From Owenia fusiformis (taxonomy: Eukaryota > Annelida > Polychaeta > Sabellida > Oweniidae), in assembly GCA_903813345.2 (NCBI GenBank), contig CAIIXF020000002.1, forward strand, positions 28,777,223-28,841,222: a stretch of 64,000 nt of DNA. The letters are read 5' to 3'. Each line of letters starts with the position of its first letter. The first letter of the stretch is position 1. The position numbers and the translations under genes were made by a program. The notes beneath the pieces are model-generated. The model did not search any database. It was not told the origin of the DNA and saw nothing but the letters and a program-made list of their open reading frames with translations. Of this stretch, positions 24,061 through 34,321 are shown piece after piece.

Positions 24061-27000
24061 TTAACCTCTAAACAGAACTTCAGTTGAGTTCAAAAATCCA
24101 ACTTCAAATTCCTCTTCTGAAAATCTAGTGACGGATTCCCGTGCATTAATGCTGTATTCCAAACGCTCTTGCTCAGTCAGTTTAAATATGGCGGCCATCT
24201 TTTCGGCATAAGTCTCTTCTGAGTCAGCGAGGAATCCTGTTGGTTTTTCATTATATTCTATGACAATGTCTAGTTTTGGACCCCCGGAGTTGTGGGCTAA
24301 AATGACTGTTCCGGCCGCCATCAACTCAACCACTCCTGAAAAACAATTACATACATATACAAGTGATGGGCTAGGTTAGAATTAGCTTCATAATGTGGCT
24401 ATAGTGTCTCAATGCAATCATTTGATTGATCATAATTTATTTAATAAAATGAAGGTGAAATATCTAGCAATCTGATATGCCGATGTCAAGCAAATATCCT
24501 GTTTTTACATACTCTGTAATACAATCATCATATGTTCAATATCATTGAATAAAAAAAAACATTGATCTGTCAAAGGTCTCTTCTAAAATATTGTGCAAGA
24601 GAATTGGAATGACAAATTTGAAGACATCATAGATCATAATTCATAGATATTTTCCAACTTTACAAGGGGCCTTTAAAAGGAGACATCCTCACAATTAAAT
24701 CATTGGAAATAAAGTGAGAAATAGATATGCCGATATGGATGCACTATAAGACATAAAGACAAGGCTGATTCGATTTTATTTTGAAATGCTTTAAACACTT
24801 AAAGATGCAGTACTGGTCTTGTACTAAGACATCATTCCCGTCACTGCAATGAGAAAGAGAATTACGTAAGACATTAAAAGAACCTGATGAGTGACTTCCC
24901 TTGCATTGAAGTAAACAATCAATGTACTCATTTAATATTTTCAAAAATAGATTTGCACCCTCCTGAAAACTCATTTACATCCACTTGAAAATAAAAGACC
25001 GTGAAAAACTGGAATGTTTTTGTCAGACCTGTGAAAATGACAAAATCCTGGGGAGAACACTGACTTTACTTCCGTATTGTACACTAAATCCTGGGAAGAA
25101 CACTGACTTTACTTCTGTATTTCACACTAAATCCTGGGGAGAACACTGACTTTACTTTTGTATTGCACACTAAATCCTGGGGAGAACACTGACTACTTCT
25201 GTATTTCACACTAAATCCTGGGGGGAATATGGACTTTACTTTTGTATTGCACACTAAATCCTGGGGAGGACACTGACCTCTGTATTTCACACTAAATCCT
25301 GGGGAGAACACTGACTTTATTACTGTATTGCACACTAAATCCTGGGGAGAACACTGACTTTACTTCTGTATTGCACACTAAATCCTGAGGAGAACACTGA
25401 CTTTAATTCTGTATTGCACACTAAATCCTGGGGAGAACACTGACTTTAATTCTGTATTGCACACTAAATCCTGGGGAGAACACTGACTTTAATTCTGTAT
25501 TGCACACTAAATCCTGGGGAGAACACTGACTTTAATTCTGTATTGCCCACTCACCTATTCCAAAATGTTCATTCCACATTGTATGTAATCCCGCTGTTGC
25601 CTCAGCCATGTGTTGTTTCAGATCACTAAATGCTACATTAAGTTTAAACTGTACATTGTTCTGTACTTTCAGAACATTACAGAGATCTTTGAGATTATCG
25701 ACCCTCTGGGCATCCTCGGCATTTCTACAACTCCCAACCAATATAAGTTGATATTTTTCCTTTTCCGTATCATTTCCGTCAACTGAGTCTAAAAATTTGG
25801 CAAAAGCTTTGACTTGTAACGGATGATCCTTTTCAGGTCTGAATTGAGCGATTGATACTATACTAAGGGGTCCTTTTGTATTTCGCTCCAAGGGAAGCTC
25901 GAGGAATGCTTTGGTATCACATGGTGGGTATACGACATGAGTGGTTTCGCACGATGTCCATAAATCAACGATATGTCCAAATGTCCATGTAGAGTTGACC
26001 ATTATGACATCACAGCGCTTGCCTGCCATACCATATAGATATGCAAATAGTTTATAATAAAGAAGCTTTCCATAGCTCAGAACGGGGCTTCTTGAAATGA
26101 ACCCAGCATTGTTGTAGGTAGCCGTACGCTCTTGGACTCTCGTTAGCATATCCGTGCTGATAGTAGGGTAATGTACGTAAGCTCCAACCTTGCACCCACC
26201 CATGAACTTAAATAATGGAATTGTGAATGCGTAACCCATTGTATCAATATACACATCTGGAATGTAATTCAACATGGCCTCCCATGCTAAGATAACGGAA
26301 CCAACACTCTGCCCTAATAATGTAAAATATGGGTACATGTCCGCTTCAACTAAATGGCGTTTTTTCAGGAAGACAAATTCAACATCTTTCGGAACTTTAA
26401 TATTAAACCTTTGTTGCGCTTTGAGTAGAATTTCAGAGCCTGTGGTATTTGCATCTCCCGTGTAGACAATGCAGCGTACAAATGGATACCTGGAAATAGA
26501 AATAAAAGAGACATTGAATTACAGGCTATCAAGAGCCATTTTTGCATAAATTATGCCATAAATGTGATTTGGAACCATCAGACAATTAATGTTTCCTGCA
26601 ACCCCCATCTATTCTTATTTTCACAAAGAATGGGGAAATGTCATTTGAACATTCAATCAAAAGATTTTAATTTTGAACAATGTATTCGCCCACATGTAAA
26701 TATTTATGTCATTTCAAAATTACAACCTTGAAAATTACAAAAGATTCGTCATGCAGATCAACCTTAATTGTTGAATTTTTGGTCCCAGTTGAATGTTAGG
26801 TAAAACTCAAAGCATCAAAAAAACTTAAATAAATTATGAAATAAATTCGAGGACTCACCTATTTTGCAAAGCCCTAATAGCGCACCATAAGACCCTCTCT
26901 CCCCCGCCCCCCGCATTACAGTACGGATGGAACAAGCCCACAGTTACGACCTTTTGCCTTTCACCCTCTGTAAGATGGAGCAGTTTGGATTTGTTGCGTT

Positions 27001-27085
27001 TTCTCAACCAGTACTTCAGGAGAAAATATATGATGACAGGTACTGGTATGAACAACACACACACTGGAACCACGTAACTCATCAT
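24061..27085 (-). CDS. ALG11: ALG11, GDP-Man:Man3GlcNAc2-PP-dolichol alpha-1,2-mannosyltransferase (3 coding exons)
   Basis: ALG11 adds the fourth and fifth mannoses to the dolichol-linked N-glycan precursor on the cytosolic face of the ER. Coding exons in transcript order: 27085-26859, 26489-25555, 24335-24061; phases match and give 1437 nt (478 aa plus stop; human 492 aa). The start is the first of two adjacent ATGs. A hydrophobic membrane anchor follows (about residues 4-24), then a basic stretch, then [20 protein letters not shown], the family's glycine-rich donor-side loop. The GT-B C-terminal half has [14 protein letters not shown] and, across the exon 2/3 border, [14 protein letters not shown], the retaining-GT4 E-x7-E region, then [12 protein letters not shown] good acceptor (TATTTTCAG) just before the start codon at about 27099 shows a 5' UTR intron. 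Intron 2 carries a 43-bp minisatellite that begins at the exon 2 donor. Confidence 0.93.
25084..25553. repeat. 43-bp minisatellite abutting the ALG11 exon 2 donor
   Basis: About eleven copies of a 43-bp unit (AAATCCTGGGGAGAACACTG, then ACTTTAATTCTGTATTGCAC on the plus strand) fill ALG11 intron 2 up to the splice donor at 25554. Half of each unit is the CTGGGGAGAACACTG end of the CAGTG-family element, whose remains lie next to the array at about 24948-25060. The other half matches the donor flank: GTGAGTGGGCAATACAG at the real donor against TTTAGTGTGCAATACAG in the units. Confidence 0.85.
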
Positions 27086-27099
27086 GACTGAGAGGATCC

Positions 27100-28390
27100 T
27101 GAAAATACAAAAAAATAGAACAAAATACATGATAATGGTAATGGACGATATTTATTGAAACAGCCACTGAAAATGTATTGTGTATTGCTAATGAAACCCC
27201 TGCACATGTATAACACAAGCTCATGGGCCAAGGTACAACTACAATGTTCATGTACGGTGTCTTATGGTCTCTCTATAATAAATGCAGAAATGAATCAGAG
27301 CCTGTCGACTGATTTGACAAACTTTGATTTTGGATGTAATAATACATTTTCTTGGGCTTACGAACAAGCAAAACTGTTACAAGGTCACTCATCCAGCAAA
27401 TGACAGATCTGTAGTTTAAAAAATTAATCAATAATTAAATCAAAGCTGCACTATGAAAAACTGTCAATTTAGTAAATTATGAGTTTTAATGTAAATTATA
27501 TGTAAATTATTGATAGCAGCATAGGCCAAGGGAAAAGTGATAGTAAGCTTTATACACCTTTACTATTACTTTTCCCTTGCCCTATGGATAGCAGGGTATC
27601 TTACAACCCTTGGGCATGTCTGTTTGGAAAGCTGCAGTGTATCGAGCCAGAGGGTTTGTGTAAAAACCGGCCTCAAAACGCCCAACTGACATCCCAATCA
27701 ACGTACCAGTGACACAACCAATCAAGCAAACAACCAAACAAGCAACAAAATTTATGTCAACCGGCAAAACGACAAACAAAATTAATATAATGTCAATCAG
27801 TGAGGCAATAAATCAAGCAACTAACGTTGTATTGTACATTGTACACTAATTAACAGATAAAAACGGCAAATAACGTTTCAATTTATGCGTACGTAAATCT
27901 TCCAGATTTGTTTAATATCTAGTAGAAATTGCCATCATAGAAAACAATCATCGATATCCTGTCAATCACTCAGACAATAAATCAAGCAACTAACGTCATT
28001 GTATGTGTAAACTGTGTAAATAACTACATAGGACTTCCAAAATTCAGTCTCTTACAGGTTCTTGGTAAAATGATAACGTAAAAATATTGAAGGGTAGATC
28101 TAGTCTACAAATGTGCAACTTTGAAATAAAATTAACGTAAATTTCGTAACAAATGCGTGATATATACACATATTTTGTACCAAATGCGTGACATAAACTG
28201 CAATCGCGTGCAAAGACCGGACGGAATGCATTCGCTTTTTTCGCCGTTCGGTTTTTTACTGTATCGGCATTTCACAAAAAACGATATTTAAAAATATCAG
28301 CAAGATGCGTGATATTTGATCATCCACGCTAAATTGATGCGTGATTTCTATTTTTCCAGCAAATGCGTGACAATAACGCCTAATGCGTGA
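27100..28390. other. Upstream region of ALG11
   Basis: Contains a small perfect-looking fold-back at about 27520-27588 (GGCCAAGGGAAAAGTGATAG against CTATTACTTTTCCCTTGCCC). A GCGTGA word is repeated six times at about 28150-28390 (mostly ATGCGTGA). No coding frame is convincing. ALG11 5' UTR exon(s) should lie in or beyond this stretch, but no donor could be fixed. Confidence 0.4.
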
Positions 28391-28396
28391 GGGTTG

Positions 28397-28465
28397 ACAG
28401 GGCAGCATACAGGACCCTACATTCACAAGTCAGACCCTCTACCTCTGAGCCATAACGGCTACCAA
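28397..28465 (-). repeat. tRNA-derived SINE head (degenerate)
   Basis: On the minus strand the segment reads TATGGCTCAGAGGTAGAGGG, a good RNA polymerase III A box, followed by TCTGACTTGTGAATGTAGGG. It matches the better kept copy at 59152-59230, while the B box here is decayed. It is a SINE relic, not a working tRNA gene. Confidence 0.45.
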
Positions 28466-28989
28466 TACAGCTGAGACTGTGGAAACGGGTCGGGTATTGC
28501 GTTCCCCTCCCCAAATCACCAGAAGATTGGATGTACTAACAGTGTATCTTTGCCCCCCTCCCATCTAGTCTAATCCCGGAAGTGCTAGATCTAGTCTGTA
28601 GATAGATTATCCTCCACAGGTTTTCAGTTTCATTTTTTACCTATACATGTTGATATGAGACATAACTTGGCTTACATGGACTTCAGATAAGCTGAGCTAC
28701 TTTGCCTTTATGTCATGTACAAAGTATTATATGCGCGCTAATCTGTGAAACATGATAAATACCTGAAATAATCCTTCAACATTTCAATCAAGCAACACAG
28801 TCCCATTTTTGCCAACGAAATGTGACCCGAAAGAACTGTAATTATGAGTTACGACCCGAAAGGTAAAGATATGAACACAACACAATTTAAATTACACTGA
28901 GATTTCTCTGAAACTGGCAGATATTATTGAAAATTAAACATACATACATTTTCATTGACAGTCTATCAACCTAGTATTCTCAAGGTCAA

Positions 28990-29159
28990 GGTCATATCAC
29001 TTCCGTAATCGAATGATTGATTTAGCTTTGCGTTCACAATGGGCGAGTGACGTAAGAAGGAAATGGTGGATACATTTCAGAACAAGGAAATTTGAAATAA
29101 TATTTTTACAATCTACTCCTGAATGTTAGTATTTTAACCATCAGACAAGCTACTACAAA
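28990..29159 (+). promoter_or_regulatory. Candidate ATP7 promoter and 5' UTR exon
   Basis: CACTTCCG (ETS-like, 28998-29005) and TGACGTAA (CRE/ATF-like, 29048-29055) lie about 50 bp apart. They are followed by a strong donor, CTACAAA|GTAAGTATT, at 29160. ATP7 exon 1 is preceded by a real acceptor at 34290 (AATTTTTCCAG), so an upstream non-coding exon must exist, and this is the best candidate seen. Divergent use for ALG11 is possible. Evidence is motif-level only. Confidence 0.3.
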
Positions 29160-29169
29160 GTAAGTATTT

Positions 29170-30232
29170 TTCTCTTTTCATAGTGAGTTAGTATGGCAAG
29201 TAGACACATTCTCCATCCAGTGGTAAATTTAGGTGAATATGAAATTTCTTCACTTTTTTTAATTTTTCAACTTTCCTGCATACAGACCTTGAGATTTAGT
29301 TTAGCCTAGACCTTGGCTAAGTCAAATTTCAGACAGTTGTAAAAATGATTTGATTGTTGAATGAGCTGACAGCCCTTAGTATTTTGTCGGTTATGGTCTA
29401 ATGCCGTAGATTACGGCATGGCCTTTCAAGAGAAGCCCATGATTACGGGTACAAAAAACTGAATAATTGACGGACACAAAACTGAGTTCACAGGTATATC
29501 TAACAGAAAATGAAATGAAGGCTCTCAATCTAAGATGACGGGTACCAGCAGAGACTGAAATGAGGAGGATCAAATACTAATATGACTTACTCGAGGCTAG
29601 AAGACCTAGAGCATGTGGGCCACCATGCACTATTGAAAACGATCATACAGAGTAAAAATTATTTATGTGTTATTTTAAAAATCATATGTTCAACGTCAAC
29701 GACAAAAACTGGACGAACATTTAGTTAATGTCTGACATTATAGCTGGCTGTAAATTCAAAGTAGCGATCTAAAAGACTTGAACTAATACACTGATCACTT
29801 CCTGTGTGTTTTGAAAGTTTTTGTGAGGTAATAAGACCAAAACTCGCAATTCAAATTGTGAAGTGAAAAAATGGTGGCTGATTGATTTCAAATTTTATGA
29901 TCACGACATGCCTCGTTATGAGGCAGAACAAAACACACATGGATTTATGCATGCCGTAAGGCTGCAATATAATAGAAACCTTAGACTAAGGTAAGATATG
30001 ACTATACGATTTTTCTAAATCTTGCCGGTAGGGGCTTCAATAGAGGTGATAAAACGATTAAGAAAATCTTTTTCTGGCTTTAGTTTAGAGATGATTGTAT
30101 TGTTTGAAACCTTCTCTGATGATTTGCTAAATGGAATTTTGTGTTTCATTGTTTTTAATCACGTTTGAATAAACAATGATTTTAGTCTCAGGGGTCGTAA
30201 ATTCACCCCAACACAGACGATGTAATTGCTTG
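29170..30232. other. Non-coding, nothing recognised
   Basis: AT-rich sequence, probably part of a 5' UTR intron of ATP7. No element ends or coding frames can be supported. Confidence 0.4.
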
Positions 30233-30237
30233 TTTAA

Positions 30238-31645
30238 GCTACGTTCACACCAACGGCGAATGCCACGCTTTAAATCGGCGAGCAAAGCGCCGTCATTTTT
30301 GTCATTTTCTTCATACCAACGGCGCTTTGATGGCGCTTTAAAGCGGCTTGTAAAGCGGCACCAAAGCGTAACAAAGCTTGATTAAAGCGTCGGGGTCGTA
30401 ATAGGTCGTAGAAAAGCTCAGAGTAAAGCGGGATATTCGGCAAGAGCGCCAAAAAAATTTTAACTTTTTAAAAATTTTGGGCGCTCTGTTACGAATCGAT
30501 TAAGCGCCGAGAGCGTATCAAAGCTTAACAAAGCTCAGAAAAGCTTGATCCAAAACGAAGGAAAGCTTACCACAGCTCTAAAAGGTTCCCCACGCTTTGA
30601 TCCCGCTTTGATCAGGCTTTGTTACGCTTGAAATCACGCTTTGATAAGCTTTGATAAGCATTATTACGCTTTGATGCGATTATGACGCTTTAAATCAGGC
30701 TCTGATACGATTGCAAAACTCTGTTGTGCATTGTTACGCTCTGTTAAGCTCTGTCACGCATTGGAAAATGTCGAGATCGCCGATTCCATGCCGCTTTTGA
30801 TCCAATGACTATATAAAGATGCAGTAGATCCATAAAACCATTGCATCTTTGACTCGAGAACACGATGGCAGAACAACGAGATCCAGAAATTCCAGATGGA
30901 CCAGAGCATGACCTATCTGAAGAAGACATGACGTTTGTCGCACGGCGTGATATAGCGTGTGGAAACTTGTCAAGCGTACAGCAAAGCGTTTCAATCCTTG
31001 ATTAAAGCGTCTCAATTCATTGGAAAGCTTGAGAGTCCTTCATGAAAGTGTAGCAAAGAGTGTCAGATATTGATGATAGCGTCTGACCTCGTGTCAGATC
31101 TTCATGCCAGATCGTAGCAAATCTTGAGACATCTTAACGAAGCGTGTCAAGTGGTAATAGACCGTGAACAGACTGGGGTCCCCGCTTTGAACCAAGCTCT
31201 GTTAAGCTTTCCTACGCTTTGAGTCAAGCTTTGTTGAGCTTTGTTACGGTTTGTTAAGCTTTGATACGCTCTCGGCGCTTCAATCAATTCGTAACAGAGC
31301 GCCCAAAATTTTTAAACAGTTTAACATTTTTTGGCGCTCTTGCCGACTATCCCGCTTTACTCACAGCTTTTCTACGACCTATTACTACCCCGACGCTTTA
31401 ATCAAGCTTTGTTACGCGTTGGTGCCGCTTTACAAGCCGATTTAAAGCGCCATCAAAGCGCCGTTGGTGCGAACGTAGCTTGAACAGTTTACATTTTTAG
31501 TGCTCTTGCCGAATATCCCGCTTAATTCCGAGCTGTTCTACTACCTATTACGACCCCGACGCTTTAATCAAACTTTGTTACGCTTTGGTGCCGCTTTACA
31601 AGCCGCTTTGAAGCGCCATCAAAGCGCCATTGGTGTGAACGTAGC
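30238..31645. mobile_element. 1.4-kb TIR element with AAAGCGCC-rich arms and a central promoter-like segment
   Basis: The ends are GCTACGTTCACACC and GGTGTGAACGTAGC, flanked by the 5-bp direct repeat TTTAA (30233-30237 and 31646-31650). The arms are several hundred bp long, full of AAGCTTTG/CAAAGCTT and AAAGCGCC words, and include matching GGCGCTCT blocks. The right end is partly duplicated (ends near 31485 and 31645). The centre (about 30770-31000) differs in composition and holds CCAAT, TATATAAAG and a short ORF. No transposase is present. Confidence 0.75.
30865..31005 (+). CDS. Small ORF (46 codons) inside the 1.4-kb TIR element
   Basis: ATG at 30865 opens a short acidic peptide starting MAEQRDPEIPDGPEHD and continuing SEEDMTFVARRD. 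Its last ~15 codons run into arm-like repeat sequence. CCAAT (30802-30806) and TATATAAAG (30810-30818) lie at promoter-like distance upstream. The product is not recognised. It may be the captured promoter and first exon of a host gene, or chance. Translation is not shown. Confidence 0.25.
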   Translation: MAEQRDPEIPDGPEHDLSEEDMTFVARRDIACGNLSSVQQSVSILD

Positions 31646-31650
31646 TTTAA

Positions 31651-33343
31651 CTGTAACTTTGATGTTGATTCCCAATTGAATGATTCGGAAAGTAGTTCAC
31701 CCATAAAGACAAGGTTGATATATATGGAATCTAAACATAGCAATATATTGACATCTTTTAGATGACTCCCTGGAAGTCCCTATGAGCATTCTGGTCTTAT
31801 TTTATGTCTTGTCAATTGTTAGATCCATAAGACATACATGCAGGCCTACGAGTGCATTATACATCTAGACTGAGATTGAATCTTAGAATTTTAAAAATTG
31901 AACCCTTCAAAGACTAGATCATGTCCCACGTATGTGGGTACATAGGTACGAGGTTCTAGGTTTTTTATACAAAGCTTTTGAAATTTGTATGAAGATACAT
32001 TCAAAGTCGGCTGATGAACCTTTAAAACTAGCCATGCTTAGACTGGGGATTGAAAGTGGATCACAATCTTTTTCAGCTAATCTTTATAGTCAATATCCAA
32101 AATGGCTACCCTAATCATGTGCTATATTTTGTGTTCAACTTCACTTATACAGTGCTTCCGCAGGCCTGGCCCACACTAATTTATCACTAAACTGTGACCC
32201 CTGTCATAATGTTTAAATAAGAGTGGGTGAGGCCTGTGGAAGCAATGAACCGTTCGAATATACTGTATAAGCCACCTTGATACAACAAGGAAGTGAAAAA
32301 TACACTAAAACTTGCCTCTCTTGAGAAAGCAATCGGGGGTTGTTCCGAGGTACCTAGTGATATTTTTAGCTATAATGAGTCAGGGAGAATATACAATAAT
32401 GAACTAATGGGGATGTTGAGTAGAAATACTTACGATAAAAGGTGTTATTACTGATGTGTTATACTGAGATGACGGCTGACGGGTGACCCACATGCATATT
32501 ACTGATCATAGATCTTGAGCTGACTTGACAGGCAGCTTCAGTATTTTATGGAAAGGTATTCAGTTCACACCGGAATAGCCTGACTACGGTAAAGTCAGAT
32601 ACCGTTGTCACAAATGGCGTAGTCAGGCTATTCCGGGGTGCAGTTGACATATAGTCACTCCCAAGTTAGATATTGACTAACCAAACTGACAACAAAAATC
32701 TGACAGAAGTCGAAACCATTTTCGAGGTACAAAGGTAACCCAATGTAGTGATCTCCAGCAAAGTTCATTTGCCTTGTGGGCCCTCATTTATATATCTTAG
32801 AATTTTGGGGCCTCTGATGGTAGTCACAAGTCACAACCCTGATACTCTGACTCACGTTGTTGAAGTGGCAGTAAAACTGGCCACATAAAAGTAAATATTT
32901 CAGTCTCAAGTAGACATAGACACATTTGTTTTATGTTTTGACATATAATAGCATTCAATATTTGTTTTAAAACAAACTATTGATGATTTGGGGAATACAT
33001 GAGCTCATGTTAACACTCCATTCACTGACGGATCTGGAGGGAGGGGGGGGGCAGGAGTCCGGGCCTTGATTTCATGATCCGCCCCTGGCATTTAACAAAA
33101 GAGTATTCACAAACATATCAACAGTCACTTTCTTTTATGCTATATTTACTGTATACATATATAAATAAAACTGAGGATAGACTTTGTACATACATAGCAT
33201 TTAATGCTGAGTCATATTTAAACTATAAATCTAAGCTTTATCATGTGGATAATATATATCTATGTTGTCAACAATTATACATTTATCACTTACTTATTTC
33301 TGGCCAAAATTGGAAAATAACTAGTATGCACTTTTATACTAGT
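31651..33343. other. Non-coding with a small fold-back
   Basis: A short inverted repeat at about 32570-32635 pairs CGGAATAGCCTGACTAC with GTAGTCAGGCTATTCCG. The rest shows no gene or clear element. Confidence 0.45.
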
Positions 33344-33542
33344 CAGTGATCTCCCCAGCATTTAAGCAAGTGGGCGCAGCACCCACCAGAGATTTTGAAA
33401 ATAGACTTGCACCTTGCATCTATTTGGACCCACTTAAAATGAGAAAAATCATGAAAAATTGTGAATTTTTACCAATTTTGGTCTGGATTATGAAAATGAG
33501 ATTTTTGCACCCACCTGAGAAAGAATCCTGGGGAGAACACTG
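33344..33542. mobile_element. CAGTG-TCTCCCCAG family TIR element, complete copy (199 bp)
   Basis: Starts CAGTGATCTCCCCAGCATT and ends ATCCTGGGGAGAACACTG. It is flanked by CTAGT on both sides (33339-33343 and 33543-33547), a 5-bp target duplication. The middle holds GCACCCACC repeats. It is non-coding, and it is the intact version of the copies listed at 16556. Confidence 0.75.
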
Positions 33543-34321
33543 CTAGTTATATAATAATTAGAGAATATGATAACAAATGATTTTGATATCAAAGACTTTT
33601 CTGATACTCATACATCTTTCTGTTTCATGAGAAAGATGCTCTAATTACGAGACATCATTCTCCTTGATTTAATAACAAAAATAGTTTTGCAAGCTGGTGA
33701 CCTGTTGGACCTTTTTAAATAGATTTCACATCCTAGAAGCATATCAATTCAGAAAAAATTATGGAAAATCTTAAAGATTATACCTGTGTCTCTATTCATC
33801 GAGCAATTTATTTGTTAATTTTTCTTATGAAAAACTAAATTTGTAGATTTGTTGATCTGATGAAATCTGATACATATCTAATATAGGCATATATTATAGG
33901 TAGTCTAGTGTAAAATTATACATATATATATATTATTTATTCTTTTTATGTATTACACTTTTTTGTACCTGACCCTCACGGGTGTGAATGTACTCAATAA
34001 CGATTCTATAATTTTTTTTTTTGAGTCACAATTATCTCAAACAGACACCATTGGGTACCACAGTGCATCATAAGGATTTTAGCCATGTTGGTCAACGCTG
34101 GACTTCTGACCAGTTGGAATGTAATTTTCCTGTACACCCTGAAAAATGAAGCTAAAGAGAAACTGTTTAGGACCTCTGGATCAGTGCTAATTACACACCC
34201 TGTATATGTATTCCTTATATATTTATTTCTGAATTTATATTCCAGTGTATTTATATATTATTTTTTATTGACTTCTGTTAATTTTTCCAGATATCTGACT
34301 CAAAACAGATAAGAGACTAAG

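Noticed and set aside
25084-25335. Repetitive minus-strand frame in ALG11 intron 2
   Set aside because: It is a product of the 43-bp array. ALG11 exons 2 and 3 join in phase without it.
27582-27779. 65-codon frame with a hydrophobic stretch upstream of ALG11
   Set aside because: It lies next to a fold-back repeat, has no recognisable motif and no fitting splice sites.
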